From Shewanella sp. (GTDB lineage: Bacteria > Pseudomonadota > Gammaproteobacteria > Enterobacterales > Shewanellaceae): a DNA stretch of 64,000 nucleotides. How positions within the stretch are numbered: position 1 is the first letter of the stretch; each line of letters begins with the position of its first letter. Both the position numbers and the translations under genes were made by a program. The stretch lies in assembly GCF_013214165.1 (NCBI RefSeq), contig NZ_JABSSM010000003.1, forward strand, positions 28,165 to 92,164, written 5' to 3'. Below are positions 19,328-28,274 of this stretch, in pieces. The notes under the pieces are model-generated. The model ran no database searches and had not been told where the DNA came from. It worked only from the letters and a program-made list of their open reading frames with translations.

Positions 19328-21295
19328 ATGATTCTTTATATCGCAGAAAAACCTTCCCTCGGCCGAGCCATAGCCGATGTGCTGCCTAAGCCCCATAAGA
19401 AGGGCGACGGTCATATCATGGCGGCGAACGGTGATTGTGTTTCCTGGTGTATCGGTCATCTGTTGGAGCAGGCCGAGCCCGACAGTTACGATGCCGCATA
19501 CAAGTCGTGGAAATTTGAACACCTGCCCATCATTCCCGATAAGTGGAAGATGAAGCCTAAACCTAAGACCCGCAGCCAATTGACGGTACTGCGAGGCCTA
19601 GTCAAGCAAGCCACTCAACTGGTCAATGCCGGCGACCCTGACAGGGAAGGCCAGCTGTTAGTCGACGAGGTGATCGCTCATCTTGGCGTCAAGGGCGATA
19701 AGCTTAACCAGACACAGCGTCTGCTGATCAGCGATCTCAACCCCCAAGCGGTGAGACGTGCACTGGGTCAGATGCGCAGTAACCGCGAATTTATTCCCCT
19801 GTCTACTTCCGCTTTAGCCCGTTCTCGTGCCGATTGGCTCTATGGTATGAACATGACCAGGGCCTACACCCTACAAGGGCGTAAGGTGGGTTATCAGGGG
19901 GTGTTATCTGTAGGGCGAGTGCAGACCCCCTTGCTAGGCTTAGTGGTTCGCCGGGATGAAGAAATAGATAATTTTGTGTCTAAGTCTTTCTATGAGGTGC
20001 TGGCAAATCTGACGACAGAGAAAAATGAGGCGTTTACCGCCAAGTGGCAGCCCAGTGAAGCCTGCCAACCTTATATGGATGAAGAAGGCCGAGTCTTGTC
20101 TAAAGGGCTGGCACAAAATGTCGCCAGTCGCATCAGTGATAAACCGGCAGAAGTCACTCAGGTTATCGCCAAAGATAAACAGCAAAATGCGCCTCTACCT
20201 TATAGTCTGTCTTCGCTGCAGATCGATGCAGCCAAGCGATATGGTATGAGCGCCAAAGAAGTGCTCGACACCTGTCAGACGCTTTATGAACGACATAAGT
20301 TGATCACCTATCCCAGATCCGACAGTCGCTACCTGCCGGCGGAGCAGTTTGCCCAAGCACCTCAAGTCATAGATTCTGTGCTATCCGGGGCTGGCGAACT
20401 AGTCGAAAAAAGTGATAAGCCAGATCCTAAGATAAAATCTAAGGCCTGGAACGACAGCAAGGTCGATGCTCACCATGCCATCATTCCCACAGAAAAACGC
20501 GCCAATATTTCCAGTCTGAGTGCGCGGGAGAAACAAATCTACCTGCAAGTGGCTCGTCAATATCTTGCCCAATTCTATCCGCCTTATCGGTATAGCGAAA
20601 CTCAAGTTGATGTGTTGATCCAAGGCGGTCACTTCAAGACTAAGGCAAAGCAGGAAAGGTCGTTGGGGTGGAAGCAGCTATTTGCGCGAAATCATGCTGG
20701 TAATGCAAAAGGTGCGAGCACTGGCAATAGTGCAGATAGTAGCAAGGAAGATGATGATGAGTCACAGCAGAAGCTGCCAGCGCTGAAGAAGGGTCAGTCT
20801 TTGCATTCTGGGATTGGCGAGCTAATCGAGAAACAGACCCAGGCCCCGAAACATTTTACCGACGCCACCTTGCTTGGCGCTATGACAGGGATCAATCGCT
20901 ATGTGACGGATCCCGAGATCCGCAAGATATTGAAAGATACAGATGGACTGGGCACAGAAGCGACTCGAGCCGGGATCATAGAATTATTGTTTAAGCGCAC
21001 CTTTCTCAGCAGGCAGGGTAAAACCATTATCGCCACCGAGGTCGGCAGGGGGCTGATTAACAGTCTGCCTTTGAGTGCGACCACGCCGGATATGACCGCG
21101 TTGTGGGAGAGTAATCTCGATGCAATCAGTCGCAAGGAAGCTAAGTATCAAAGTTTTATGACGCCACTCATCGACTCGCTTAGCCACTTGATCACTCAGG
21201 CCGGATCGCAATTGCCGACAGCTTTAAAAGGAGTTCAGGCGCCGAAGAACTCCTTTAAGAAGCGTCGTTACACTAAGAAGAAAGCCAAGAGTTAA
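19328..21295 (+). CDS. topB: DNA topoisomerase III
   Basis: A type IA topoisomerase of 655 residues that decatenates and relaxes negatively supercoiled DNA, usually with RecQ. The TOPRIM domain starts MILYIAEKPSLGRA and has the metal site DPDREG (residues 103-108). The catalytic Tyr328 lies in LITYPRSDSRYLP, the same number as in E. coli TopB. A low-complexity insert rich in Ser, Gly and Asp follows residue ~455. The C-terminus is Lys/Arg-rich (KKRRYTKKKAKS), typical for DNA contact. The ribosome-binding site is weak. Confidence 0.95.
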   Translation: MILYIAEKPSLGRAIADVLPKPHKKGDGHIMAANGDCVSWCIGHLLEQAEPDSYDAAYKSWKFEHLPIIPDKWKMKPKPKTRSQLTVLRGLVKQATQLVNAGDPDREGQLLVDEVIAHLGVKGDKLNQTQRLLISDLNPQAVRRALGQMRSNREFIPLSTSALARSRADWLYGMNMTRAYTLQGRKVGYQGVLSVGRVQTPLLGLVVRRDEEIDNFVSKSFYEVLANLTTEKNEAFTAKWQPSEACQPYMDEEGRVLSKGLAQNVASRISDKPAEVTQVIAKDKQQNAPLPYSLSSLQIDAAKRYGMSAKEVLDTCQTLYERHKLITYPRSDSRYLPAEQFAQAPQVIDSVLSGAGELVEKSDKPDPKIKSKAWNDSKVDAHHAIIPTEKRANISSLSAREKQIYLQVARQYLAQFYPPYRYSETQVDVLIQGGHFKTKAKQERSLGWKQLFARNHAGNAKGASTGNSADSSKEDDDESQQKLPALKKGQSLHSGIGELIEKQTQAPKHFTDATLLGAMTGINRYVTDPEIRKILKDTDGLGTEATRAGIIELLFKRTFLSRQGKTIIATEVGRGLINSLPLSATTPDMTALWESNLDAISRKEAKYQSFMTPLIDSLSHLITQAGSQLPTALKGVQAPKNSFKKRRYTKKKAKS

Positions 21296-21523
21296 TCATT
21301 GGCTTGATTGGCATTAATCAATTACAAGATGAAGGTGGATACTTGAGAGCTGAGCTTGTTGATCCCCCAAGCGCTGAACTTGCTCAATGCTGAATGGCCA
21401 CATAAGGCTTTGAGACCTTCAATCTCATGGCATCGCGATATAACTGATTAATAAACAATTGAATCATATGGTTAGCATGTGTAAGCTAGCTATAAATCAA
21501 ACAAGGACTTTAGAGGGGATTTA

Positions 21524-22423
21524 ATGTTATTTGACCATGCGTTGACAAGGATTGCGGCGATTCATCAGCAGCACGCTATTAAATGTTTTCTGGCTAGTCG
21601 AGCATTGAAAAAAAGATTCGATTGGACAAGTGAAGAATGGGCACAAATCGACAGTTTAATCTGCCTGCAGGAGCCTGAGTTCAATGGTGTAATATTGACC
21701 TCGAATGTCATCCCTTTCGATACTAAAACTCAACGGCGTCATTGGATTTTAGCCCGCGGCATTTACCCACATGCCTATTTTACCCTGCAGCAGTGGTTTC
21801 AGAGTGCTGAAACTACTGAGATTTTTGATTATTATCTAGCTCAATGCCTGGAGAATAATCAATATCTCGGACACAACATCACTATTTTATTTGCCTTTAA
21901 AGAGTCCTGGGAGCTGGTTGAAAGTGAAAAGCAACGGCTGAGGTTTATTGAGAGGTTCTGTGAGTTTGTTACATCGACCTTCTATGGCAACAACGTTACC
22001 GACTATCCTGTGGAACCAAGCTTTGTCGCGGATGACATTCCAGATAAATATCAGATATTAAAAGACTGTCTCAGTAGTCCTGGTTTTTGGGGGCATCATC
22101 TTATTTCGCTCTCCTGGGTTTTGAAAAAGCAGCATGAGTTATCTGGCGATGAGTTTAATCAATTAATCGCCAATATACAGCTGCAGTGCCATTGGCGATA
22201 TGAAGACGAGGCAGACAGGCCGAATATCGATACTCGCTTTGTAGGAACGGCGTCTAGTGATGTACTTGAAGCATCTTGTAGAAAACTATTATTGAACAGT
22301 GTGAACAACTTGCATCAAATCACCTTGTCAGAATCTATCGTTTTTCTATTTTACCAACAGTGGATACAAGAGGAGCAGAAGGCCAGATTAATTGATGTGT
22401 TGGCGCATTTTTCCAAGTCATGA
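21524..22423 (+). CDS. Hypothetical protein with broken copy downstream
   Basis: A 299-residue soluble protein, rich in aromatic residues and predicted mainly helical; no signal peptide or membrane helix. I do not recognise the family. The ATG at 21524 follows GAGGGG. Its last ~300 bp have a close but degraded copy at 25753-26065, so this gene has been partly duplicated. Nothing in the neighbourhood gives a function. Confidence 0.6.
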   Translation: MLFDHALTRIAAIHQQHAIKCFLASRALKKRFDWTSEEWAQIDSLICLQEPEFNGVILTSNVIPFDTKTQRRHWILARGIYPHAYFTLQQWFQSAETTEIFDYYLAQCLENNQYLGHNITILFAFKESWELVESEKQRLRFIERFCEFVTSTFYGNNVTDYPVEPSFVADDIPDKYQILKDCLSSPGFWGHHLISLSWVLKKQHELSGDEFNQLIANIQLQCHWRYEDEADRPNIDTRFVGTASSDVLEASCRKLLLNSVNNLHQITLSESIVFLFYQQWIQEEQKARLIDVLAHFSKS

Positions 22424-22572
22424 TCGGTGACATCAATTAAACGGTTTCACAGCGAGTTTTATCCACCTAGTATGCTAGTGGGAAACCTTTTAAGCTGATG
22501 TACTGATTGTAGTCACGTTGCGGTGGTGCTAACTACACCACTATCTTATATACCTGTTAAATGAGGTTATTA

Positions 22573-23028
22573 ATGAGTTTTGAGTTTATTCCTGCCACGC
22601 AAGATGATAGAGCATATTTATTGAGTTTGCGTAAATTGACCATGGTTGAGCATCTCGAAAACTCAGGTCAATATTTGTCTGGTGCAGAACATGAGATACG
22701 CTTAGATGATGCCTATGCCTGTTCACATTTAATCATTTTCAACAGCGAAACGATTGGCACGTTAAAGTACCAAGAGGATGGCTGTATCGTTGAGATCATG
22801 CAGATACAAATTCACCCTGATTTTCAAGGCCAAGGGCTAGGGAAAAAAGTGATACTGCAAGTGCTAACTAAGGCTAAGAATAAGGCTGTTGAGCTGACCG
22901 TGTTAAAAGATAATCCGGCACTTAAATTATATCAAAGACTTGGCTTTATCATTACCGGTGAAGATAAGTTTGAGTATCATTTGCAAGCCACTAAGGCTAA
23001 TCGGTCACCAGTGAGCCTAATTGAGTGA
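22573..23028 (+). CDS. GNAT-family N-acetyltransferase
   Basis: A 151-residue acetyltransferase. The acetyl-CoA pyrophosphate loop is QIQIHPDFQGQGLGKKV and the C-terminal strand-helix is LYQRLGFIITGEDKFEYHL. The substrate is unknown. An ATG at 22561 is in frame, but the one at 22573 has GAGG at suitable distance and gives the usual GNAT start (MSFEFIPATQDD). Confidence 0.85.
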   Translation: MSFEFIPATQDDRAYLLSLRKLTMVEHLENSGQYLSGAEHEIRLDDAYACSHLIIFNSETIGTLKYQEDGCIVEIMQIQIHPDFQGQGLGKKVILQVLTKAKNKAVELTVLKDNPALKLYQRLGFIITGEDKFEYHLQATKANRSPVSLIE

Positions 23029-23069
23029 ACCTAGCCAAATAGAGCTTGCAGTACAAAAGGAGTTGGATA

Positions 23070-23675
23070 TTGTTTGAGATTATTGCAGTGTATTCAGGCT
23101 TAAACGCCACAGTTTGGATTTTTATTGGGGTGTTGATCGCGGCAAGGTGTTATCCAAATTACTCCCATTCAAAACAGTTTTGTAGTGAGTTAGGGGCCAG
23201 TGGTAGCCCAACCCAGAAGCTGTCACCTTTAATTAATAATTATCCATTGGGTTTCCTGTTTTGCTTCTTTGGCTGGTACCTAGTCCAGCTAGACGATGTT
23301 TCTATTTTGATTAATCTATCGGGTTGGCTAGTTATCGCTCATGGCATAGGCACTTGGGTCGCTGGTTACTTCCCGATGGACGTGGATCCCTACACTAAAG
23401 AACCGACTTTTAATTGTAAAGTCCACTCGTGGGCCGGGTTTATCATGCTGCTATCACTGTTGATTGCGCCGATTCTGCTGGCTATCAGCCCAACAAGTGC
23501 ACTTATCTCAATAGAATTTCGGCTGTTTTCTATCGTGTCAATGATGGTGGCCAGCTATTACCTTGTTGCATTAGCTAAAGCATTTAAAAATCGCCAAAAC
23601 GCCGGGATATATCAGCGTGTCTCCTATGGCGCGCAGCTGGTATGGTTGAGTGTTTTCTCTGTCGTGCTGGCTTAA
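23070..23675 (+). CDS. DUF998 family membrane protein
   Basis: An integral membrane protein of about 202 residues with six predicted helices. Segments such as CSELGASGSPTQKL and GYFPMDVDP are characteristic of DUF998 proteins, whose function is unknown. There is no ATG near the start; a TTG at 23070 has a good AAGGAG site 8 bp upstream and is chosen. It lies just after the GNAT gene and may be co-transcribed with it. Confidence 0.7.
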   Translation: MFEIIAVYSGLNATVWIFIGVLIAARCYPNYSHSKQFCSELGASGSPTQKLSPLINNYPLGFLFCFFGWYLVQLDDVSILINLSGWLVIAHGIGTWVAGYFPMDVDPYTKEPTFNCKVHSWAGFIMLLSLLIAPILLAISPTSALISIEFRLFSIVSMMVASYYLVALAKAFKNRQNAGIYQRVSYGAQLVWLSVFSVVLA

Positions 23676-23810
23676 AAGCAAGCTGATAGTTGAAAGCGTT
23701 ATAATGCTAGTTACGCAATTATGCCTAGTGATTGTTGGTTATTTATTCGATGAGTTTATTGCTTATTTAAGTGTGTTTATGAAAATAGGCATATGTTTTA
23801 ACGAGGTCAC

Positions 23811-24767
23811 ATGCTAGAAAATATAAACCGCTACTTCCCGATCTTTGCACTACTGGGTGCCACAACGGCTTACTTTATGCCCCAGTGGTTTACCGAGCTT
23901 AAATTCTTAATCGTGCCTCTGCTGATCATTATCATGCTTTCTATGGGGTTAACCCTCGGCTTAGATGACTTTTCTAGGGCGCTTAAGCAGAAGCGCGCCG
24001 TGTTGGTTGGTCTAATTCTGCAGTTTAGTGTCATGCCCAGCAGTGCACTGCTTATCAGTTTAGCCATAGGCTTAGATCGTGACATGATCATAGGTATGGT
24101 GCTGGTGGGTAGCGTGGCTGGTGGCACTGCTTCAAACGTGGTCTGTTATCTGGCAAAAGGCGATGTGGCATTGTCGATCACCATGACTGCACTTTCCACC
24201 TTGGCAGGTGTGTTACTCACCCCATTGATTATTAACCTTCTCCTGGGGCAGATGATAGATATTCCACTGTCGGCAATGCTGATAAGCCTGGTCAAAATTG
24301 TGCTTATGCCAGTGGCTGTTGGTGTGCTAATCAATCACTTCTTCCGCTCTGTGATCAGTAAAATCACGCCGATACTGCCTCTGGTGTCGATACTGGCCAT
24401 TGTGATGGCAATCACCATTATTGTGGCATTGAATGCCGGTCAGTTCGATAAAATAGGCCCAATCATATTGGTGGCCGTGGTGTTACATAACAGCTTAGGA
24501 CTCATACTGGGTTATACCTGTTGCCGCCTATTTGGATTCAGTCACAAGGTCTGCAAGACCATCTCTATCGAGGTTGGTCTGCAAAATTCAGGATTAGCTA
24601 CCGCGTTATGTATCAAGTTTTTCAGTCCCGCATCGGCGCTACCAGCTGCGATATTTTCTATCTGGCATAACTTGTCTGGTGCCTTATTAGCGGGGTATTG
24701 GTCGAGGGAGCAGCAAAGCCTTAAACAGGATGGCTGCAACAACCAAGACAGCAAGATTGTCAGATGA
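23811..24767 (+). CDS. BASS-family bile acid:sodium symporter-like transporter
   Basis: A 318-residue transporter with about nine to ten membrane helices. The motifs LSMGLTLGLDDF, GSVAGGTASNVVCYLAKGDVALS and EVGLQNSGLATAL are those of the BASS (SBF) family, which imports organic anions with sodium. Substrate not deducible; bacterial members carry bile acids, pantothenate or other carboxylates. GAGG precedes the ATG. This is the last intact gene before the accessory island. Confidence 0.85.
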   Translation: MLENINRYFPIFALLGATTAYFMPQWFTELKFLIVPLLIIIMLSMGLTLGLDDFSRALKQKRAVLVGLILQFSVMPSSALLISLAIGLDRDMIIGMVLVGSVAGGTASNVVCYLAKGDVALSITMTALSTLAGVLLTPLIINLLLGQMIDIPLSAMLISLVKIVLMPVAVGVLINHFFRSVISKITPILPLVSILAIVMAITIIVALNAGQFDKIGPIILVAVVLHNSLGLILGYTCCRLFGFSHKVCKTISIEVGLQNSGLATALCIKFFSPASALPAAIFSIWHNLSGALLAGYWSREQQSLKQDGCNNQDSKIVR

Positions 24768-24813
24768 AGACCCTTGACTAAGCTTAAGTCAGAGCTGTTG
24801 AGGAGGGTTTGTT

Positions 24814-25517
24814 ATGCCAACATCAAGAAAAGCGTTAGTCAGTTTGGAATTTTTTATTTAATCAGAAATCTCTCTTCTTATTGCGTATGTCACTGTGCAT
24901 CTCGTTGTGTTAGAAAGGCTTTTTTGTGCGGAGTCGATCATTATACTGGTCAATCCTATGACCATAGACGGGGTTGGCTTGAAAGTCGACTAGTGGAACT
25001 TGCATCCGTGTTTGCCATTGATATTTTGTGCTTACGTCCTCTAGACTCACAAAAATGGGAGTCATCATCACATCTCGAGTCACGTATTGATGTGGAGTTA
25101 GCTAAGTAATGGTCAGATGTAGAGGTGGTCACTCAATGGCAAAATCTGTTTACAGACTGATGGATATCTCTTGCAAACGCTTTCATAAGAGTTGCGGCAC
25201 TGAATGAACCTATCGCTCAACGAGCCAACGCAGAGGACAAGTGTAAAGGGCGCTTCTGGCAGGGACGATTTACCTATTTCCTTTCTGAGAATAGGCTCTA
25301 CTTGGTGAAGCAGCGGTACTTGCCTGCATGGCCTATGTAGATCACTCTCTACCAAGAGATGGGCTATCCGGGCTAAGACACCGGAAACCTCAGACTTTAC
25401 CAAGTTTTCAAAGGACCCTTGGGCAACACCCAAGAGTTAACAACCTATTGTGAACTTCTTGAGCGTAAGCGCCGGCAAGGAGTTGCGAACTGTCATCGAT
25501 GGCTAGATAGCACTTAA
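24814..25517 (+). pseudogene. Degraded RAYT (REP-associated Y1 transposase)
   Basis: Broken relative of the intact transposase at 28275-29252. Pieces in successive frames match it in order: [12 protein letters not shown] at the start, then [12 protein letters not shown] and [16 protein letters not shown], then RVAALNEPIAQRANAEDK with GRFWQGRF, AAVLACMAYVD, and finally FKGPLGNTQELTTYCELLE up to CHRWLDST and a TAA at 25517. An early TAA, several frameshifts and a deletion that includes the HLH metal-binding region make it inactive. The same leader (GAGG then TTGTTATGCC) precedes both transposases, so they belong to one subfamily. Confidence 0.85.
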
Positions 25518-25557
25518 GTAAGCCCCCAAAATTGTTATTTCAAACGTATTTTATTGA

Positions 25558-25586
25558 AGAATAACCAAACGGCAGTTGGTTATTCT
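25558..25586. repeat. Hairpin next to the RAYT relic
   Basis: A perfect 11-bp inverted repeat (AGAATAACCAA and its complement) around a 7-base loop, 40 bp after the transposase relic. It may be a terminator or a REP-like end recognised by the transposase. No clear T run follows. Confidence 0.5.
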
Positions 25587-25752
25587 GATGTCTGATTTTC
25601 AATGAATATAATCGAAATTTCTCACATAACAGAATATTTGAGTATTGTTTGGCGTAGCAGGAGGGTGGATTGATACAGCAATGAACTTATCTGGCAATCA
25701 GGCTCAAGTAGGTACAGGTTTCCTAACAGATAATATGTATATGTCTTGGTTA

Positions 25753-26065
25753 TACCTGGATCTTGAAGCGGCAGGATGAGCTCTTAGATGATGAATTTAA
25801 TCAGTTAATTTCCAATGTACAGCTTCAGTGCCATTGACAATATGAAGACCAGGCAGACAGGCCAAATATCGATACTCGCTTTGTAGGAACGGCGTCTAGT
25901 GATGTACTTGAAGCATCTTGTAGAAAACAATTATTTAACAGTTTTAGTAACTTGCATCAAATTACCTTATCTGAATCAGTGGTTTTTCTATTTTACCAAC
26001 AGTGGATACCAGAGGAGCAGAAGGCCAGATTAATTGATGTGTTGGCGCATTTTTCCGTATCTTAG
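25753..26065 (+). pseudogene. Truncated duplicate of the 21.5-kb hypothetical gene
   Basis: About 310 bp closely similar to the 3' end of the gene at 21524-22423 (about 22114-22423). Stretches of more than 30 identical bases include the region encoding DTRFVGTASSDVLEASCRK. The copy lacks a 5' part, and a TGA replaces the TGG codon within CHWRYED. It keeps the reading frame only in pieces and ends with its own TAG. The duplication lies between the RAYT relic and the aerolysin gene. Confidence 0.88.
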
Positions 26066-26232
26066 TCTATGAATTTTCATCAGGCTGTGTATGTCTTGAC
26101 ACTGTAAATTTAATTGCACTGATTGAGGAGATTTATTATAAAAACAATCGAAAATTCTACAGAGCCTGCCCATAGACGTACAGGGACTGTGGTCTTACCT
26201 TAATAAATCAAATCTAAGAAAAGGAGTTTGAC

Positions 26233-27699
26233 ATGAAAACATCAGGTGCAATGCTGGCCTCATTCCTGACTATGGCGTGTTTTCCTGGGTTGGCGGTAGC
26301 AAATACATTAGCCCCCATCTATCCGGATCAGTTGAAATTATTTGAGCTAGGTTCCGAGATCTGTGGTGAAAGTTACCGCCCCGTGACGCGTGATGAGGCC
26401 CAGTCGGTCAAGTCTGCGATTGTGGGTAAGATGGAGAAATGGCAAACATCAGCGCTCGCCGAACATTGGCTCATCATGGGGCCTGGTTATTATGGTGAGA
26501 TCAAGCGAGGCACGGCTGATAGTACCTGGTGTTATCCCAACAATATCGGTTCAGATGAGATCCCGGTCTTATCTACACACTCAATTCCGACCGGTGACGA
26601 AGTGGATATACAATGGCGACTCGTCCACGATCGAGATTATTTTGTTAAACCTGTTAGCTATCTAGCGCATTTACTTGGTTATGCCTGGGTCGGGGGCAAC
26701 CACAGTGACTATGTGGGAGAAGATATGGATATTTTCAGGGAGGCAGATAGCTGGCGTATTCAGGGCAATGATCAGGGCCGCTGCAGCGGCTACCGGTGCG
26801 GAGATAAAACCTCCATTGAGGTGAGTAATTTTGCATTTTCACTGAATAGTACAGGTTTCTCTCATGGCGATATTACCGAGTCGGGTAAGCAACTGATTAA
26901 AGTTATTACCGCCAACGCAGTAAACCATGAAGATACACCCCAGCAAGTGGTTGTGTCATTGAACTACGACACCACCAGTCATTGGACGAAAACAGATACC
27001 TATGGATTTAGCGAAAAAGTCACCACTAAAAATAAGTTCAAGTGGCCGCTGGTGGGAGAAACCGAACTTTCAATCGAGATCGCCGCAGATCAGTCCTGGT
27101 CTTCTGAAAAAGGCGGGACAGAAACCAACAGTGTGACAATACAAGCCAGTCCTATCGTCCCTGCTAACTCGATAACGCCCATCAAGATATCCATCTATAA
27201 ATCCAGCATATCTTACCCTTATGAATACGATGTTGATATCAGCTATGATCTGAATATAACGGGTTTCTTGCGGTGGGGAGGCAATGCCTGGCATACCCAT
27301 CCTACAAATCGCCCGACTAAATCTCATACTTTCACCATAGGACGCTGGAAAAACCATGCTAACAGCATCAATTATCAGTGGGATAAACGTTATATTCCTG
27401 GGGAAATTAGGTGGTGGGACTGGTCATCGACCATAGAAGAGTATGGTTACTCGACCATGAAAAGCATATTGTCACAGGTTATCAGGCCGATCAAATCTTC
27501 AGTCTCGGGGGATTTTTATGCCGAAAACCAATTTGCCGGCGATATCGAAATTGGCTACCCGAAGGACAATCGAATGAGCAGTTTCTATGCCGTCGAACGA
27601 GGTGTCGAGCTCAGAGACCAAAATTTTAGTGCCGATGAAATGACAAACTTGGGTCTTGAAAATGTCGAACTCAGTGTGACTCGAGTCGTGCAACCATGA
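26233..27699 (+). CDS. Aerolysin-family pore-forming toxin precursor
   Basis: A 488-residue proaerolysin, close to the 493 of Aeromonas aerolysin and alignable along its whole length. A signal peptide (about residues 1-23) precedes the mature start near YPDQLKLFELG. Both disulfide pairs are kept with identical spacing (Cys44/Cys100 and Cys184/Cys189). His157 and Asp164 correspond to His132 and Asp139 of the mature toxin, and Trp348 and His356 to Trp324 and His332. The pore-forming region has SEKVTTKNKFKWPLVGETEL. The protein should be secreted, bind GPI-anchored proteins and form heptameric pores after cleavage near the C-terminus (family knowledge). The activation loop (residues ~441-462) is shorter and lacks the basic cluster of Aeromonas. 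AAGGAG precedes the ATG. Transposase relics and repeats on both sides suggest acquisition by transfer. Confidence 0.95.
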   Translation: MKTSGAMLASFLTMACFPGLAVANTLAPIYPDQLKLFELGSEICGESYRPVTRDEAQSVKSAIVGKMEKWQTSALAEHWLIMGPGYYGEIKRGTADSTWCYPNNIGSDEIPVLSTHSIPTGDEVDIQWRLVHDRDYFVKPVSYLAHLLGYAWVGGNHSDYVGEDMDIFREADSWRIQGNDQGRCSGYRCGDKTSIEVSNFAFSLNSTGFSHGDITESGKQLIKVITANAVNHEDTPQQVVVSLNYDTTSHWTKTDTYGFSEKVTTKNKFKWPLVGETELSIEIAADQSWSSEKGGTETNSVTIQASPIVPANSITPIKISIYKSSISYPYEYDVDISYDLNITGFLRWGGNAWHTHPTNRPTKSHTFTIGRWKNHANSINYQWDKRYIPGEIRWWDWSSTIEEYGYSTMKSILSQVIRPIKSSVSGDFYAENQFAGDIEIGYPKDNRMSSFYAVERGVELRDQNFSADEMTNLGLENVELSVTRVVQP

Positions 27700-27811
27700 T
27701 TCATCCAGACATGAGTCAAATCGGATCCTTAGGCTTTCGTGGACAATTTAGTCCTTGTGAATACTAATGTTTAGTTATCATGTCAGGTGCGCGCGTAATA
27801 GGTAAATAACA

Positions 27812-27851
27812 AAATATTAGGTACTAACAGTGAAATTAGTACCTAATATTT
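27812..27851. terminator. Perfect 16-bp inverted repeat after the toxin gene
   Basis: AAATATTAGGTACTAA and its exact complement enclose an 8-base loop, 113 bp past the toxin stop. A and T runs at the ends suit a bidirectional terminator, though the T run is only three bases. It could also be a binding site or a mobile-element end. Confidence 0.6.
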
Positions 27852-27934
27852 GTCCCTGTAACTGCTGTATACCAAGTCAGAACATGAGTTAGCTGGCTGC
27901 AGGTTTCGATTTATCGAGTCCAAATGCGGGGGAG

Positions 27935-28147
27935 ATATCGTGCCATCCATTATTAATCGTGAAGGTATCGAGCCATCCATTATTAATCAATAACCTATCG
28001 AGCCTATGGCTGGTTTTCAATGTTCTAGATGTCTATAAATCCAATCAAGAAGTGAAGATATCGAGCCAGCCATTATTAATCAATAACCTATCGAGCCTAT
28101 GGCAGGTTTTCAATGTTCTAGGTGTCTATAAATCCAATCAAGAAGAA
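27935..28147. repeat. 93-bp tandem repeat
   Basis: Two near-identical 93-bp units (27966-28058 and 28059-28147) share TATCGAGCC...CATTATTAATC and ATCCAATCAAGAAG. A shorter piece of the same start (27935-27965) precedes them. The unit is a multiple of three, so an open frame runs through, but no start signal or conserved protein supports a gene. The 575-base gap between the toxin and transposase genes otherwise holds only the hairpin at 27812-27851. Confidence 0.85.
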
Positions 28148-28274
28148 CGATTACACCTTTGAAGTCTATAAAATGCTCACAAGGGGGATTTTTCAGAGAA
28201 ATTGATAAAATTCAGGCAGGACTAGCTCACCTAATTGATAGTGAGCCAGATATTAGACGAAATGATTGAAACTA

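Noticed and set aside
27959..28162. 67-codon frame through the 93-bp tandem repeat
   Set aside because: No ribosome-binding site or recognisable protein; openness follows from the unit length being a multiple of three.
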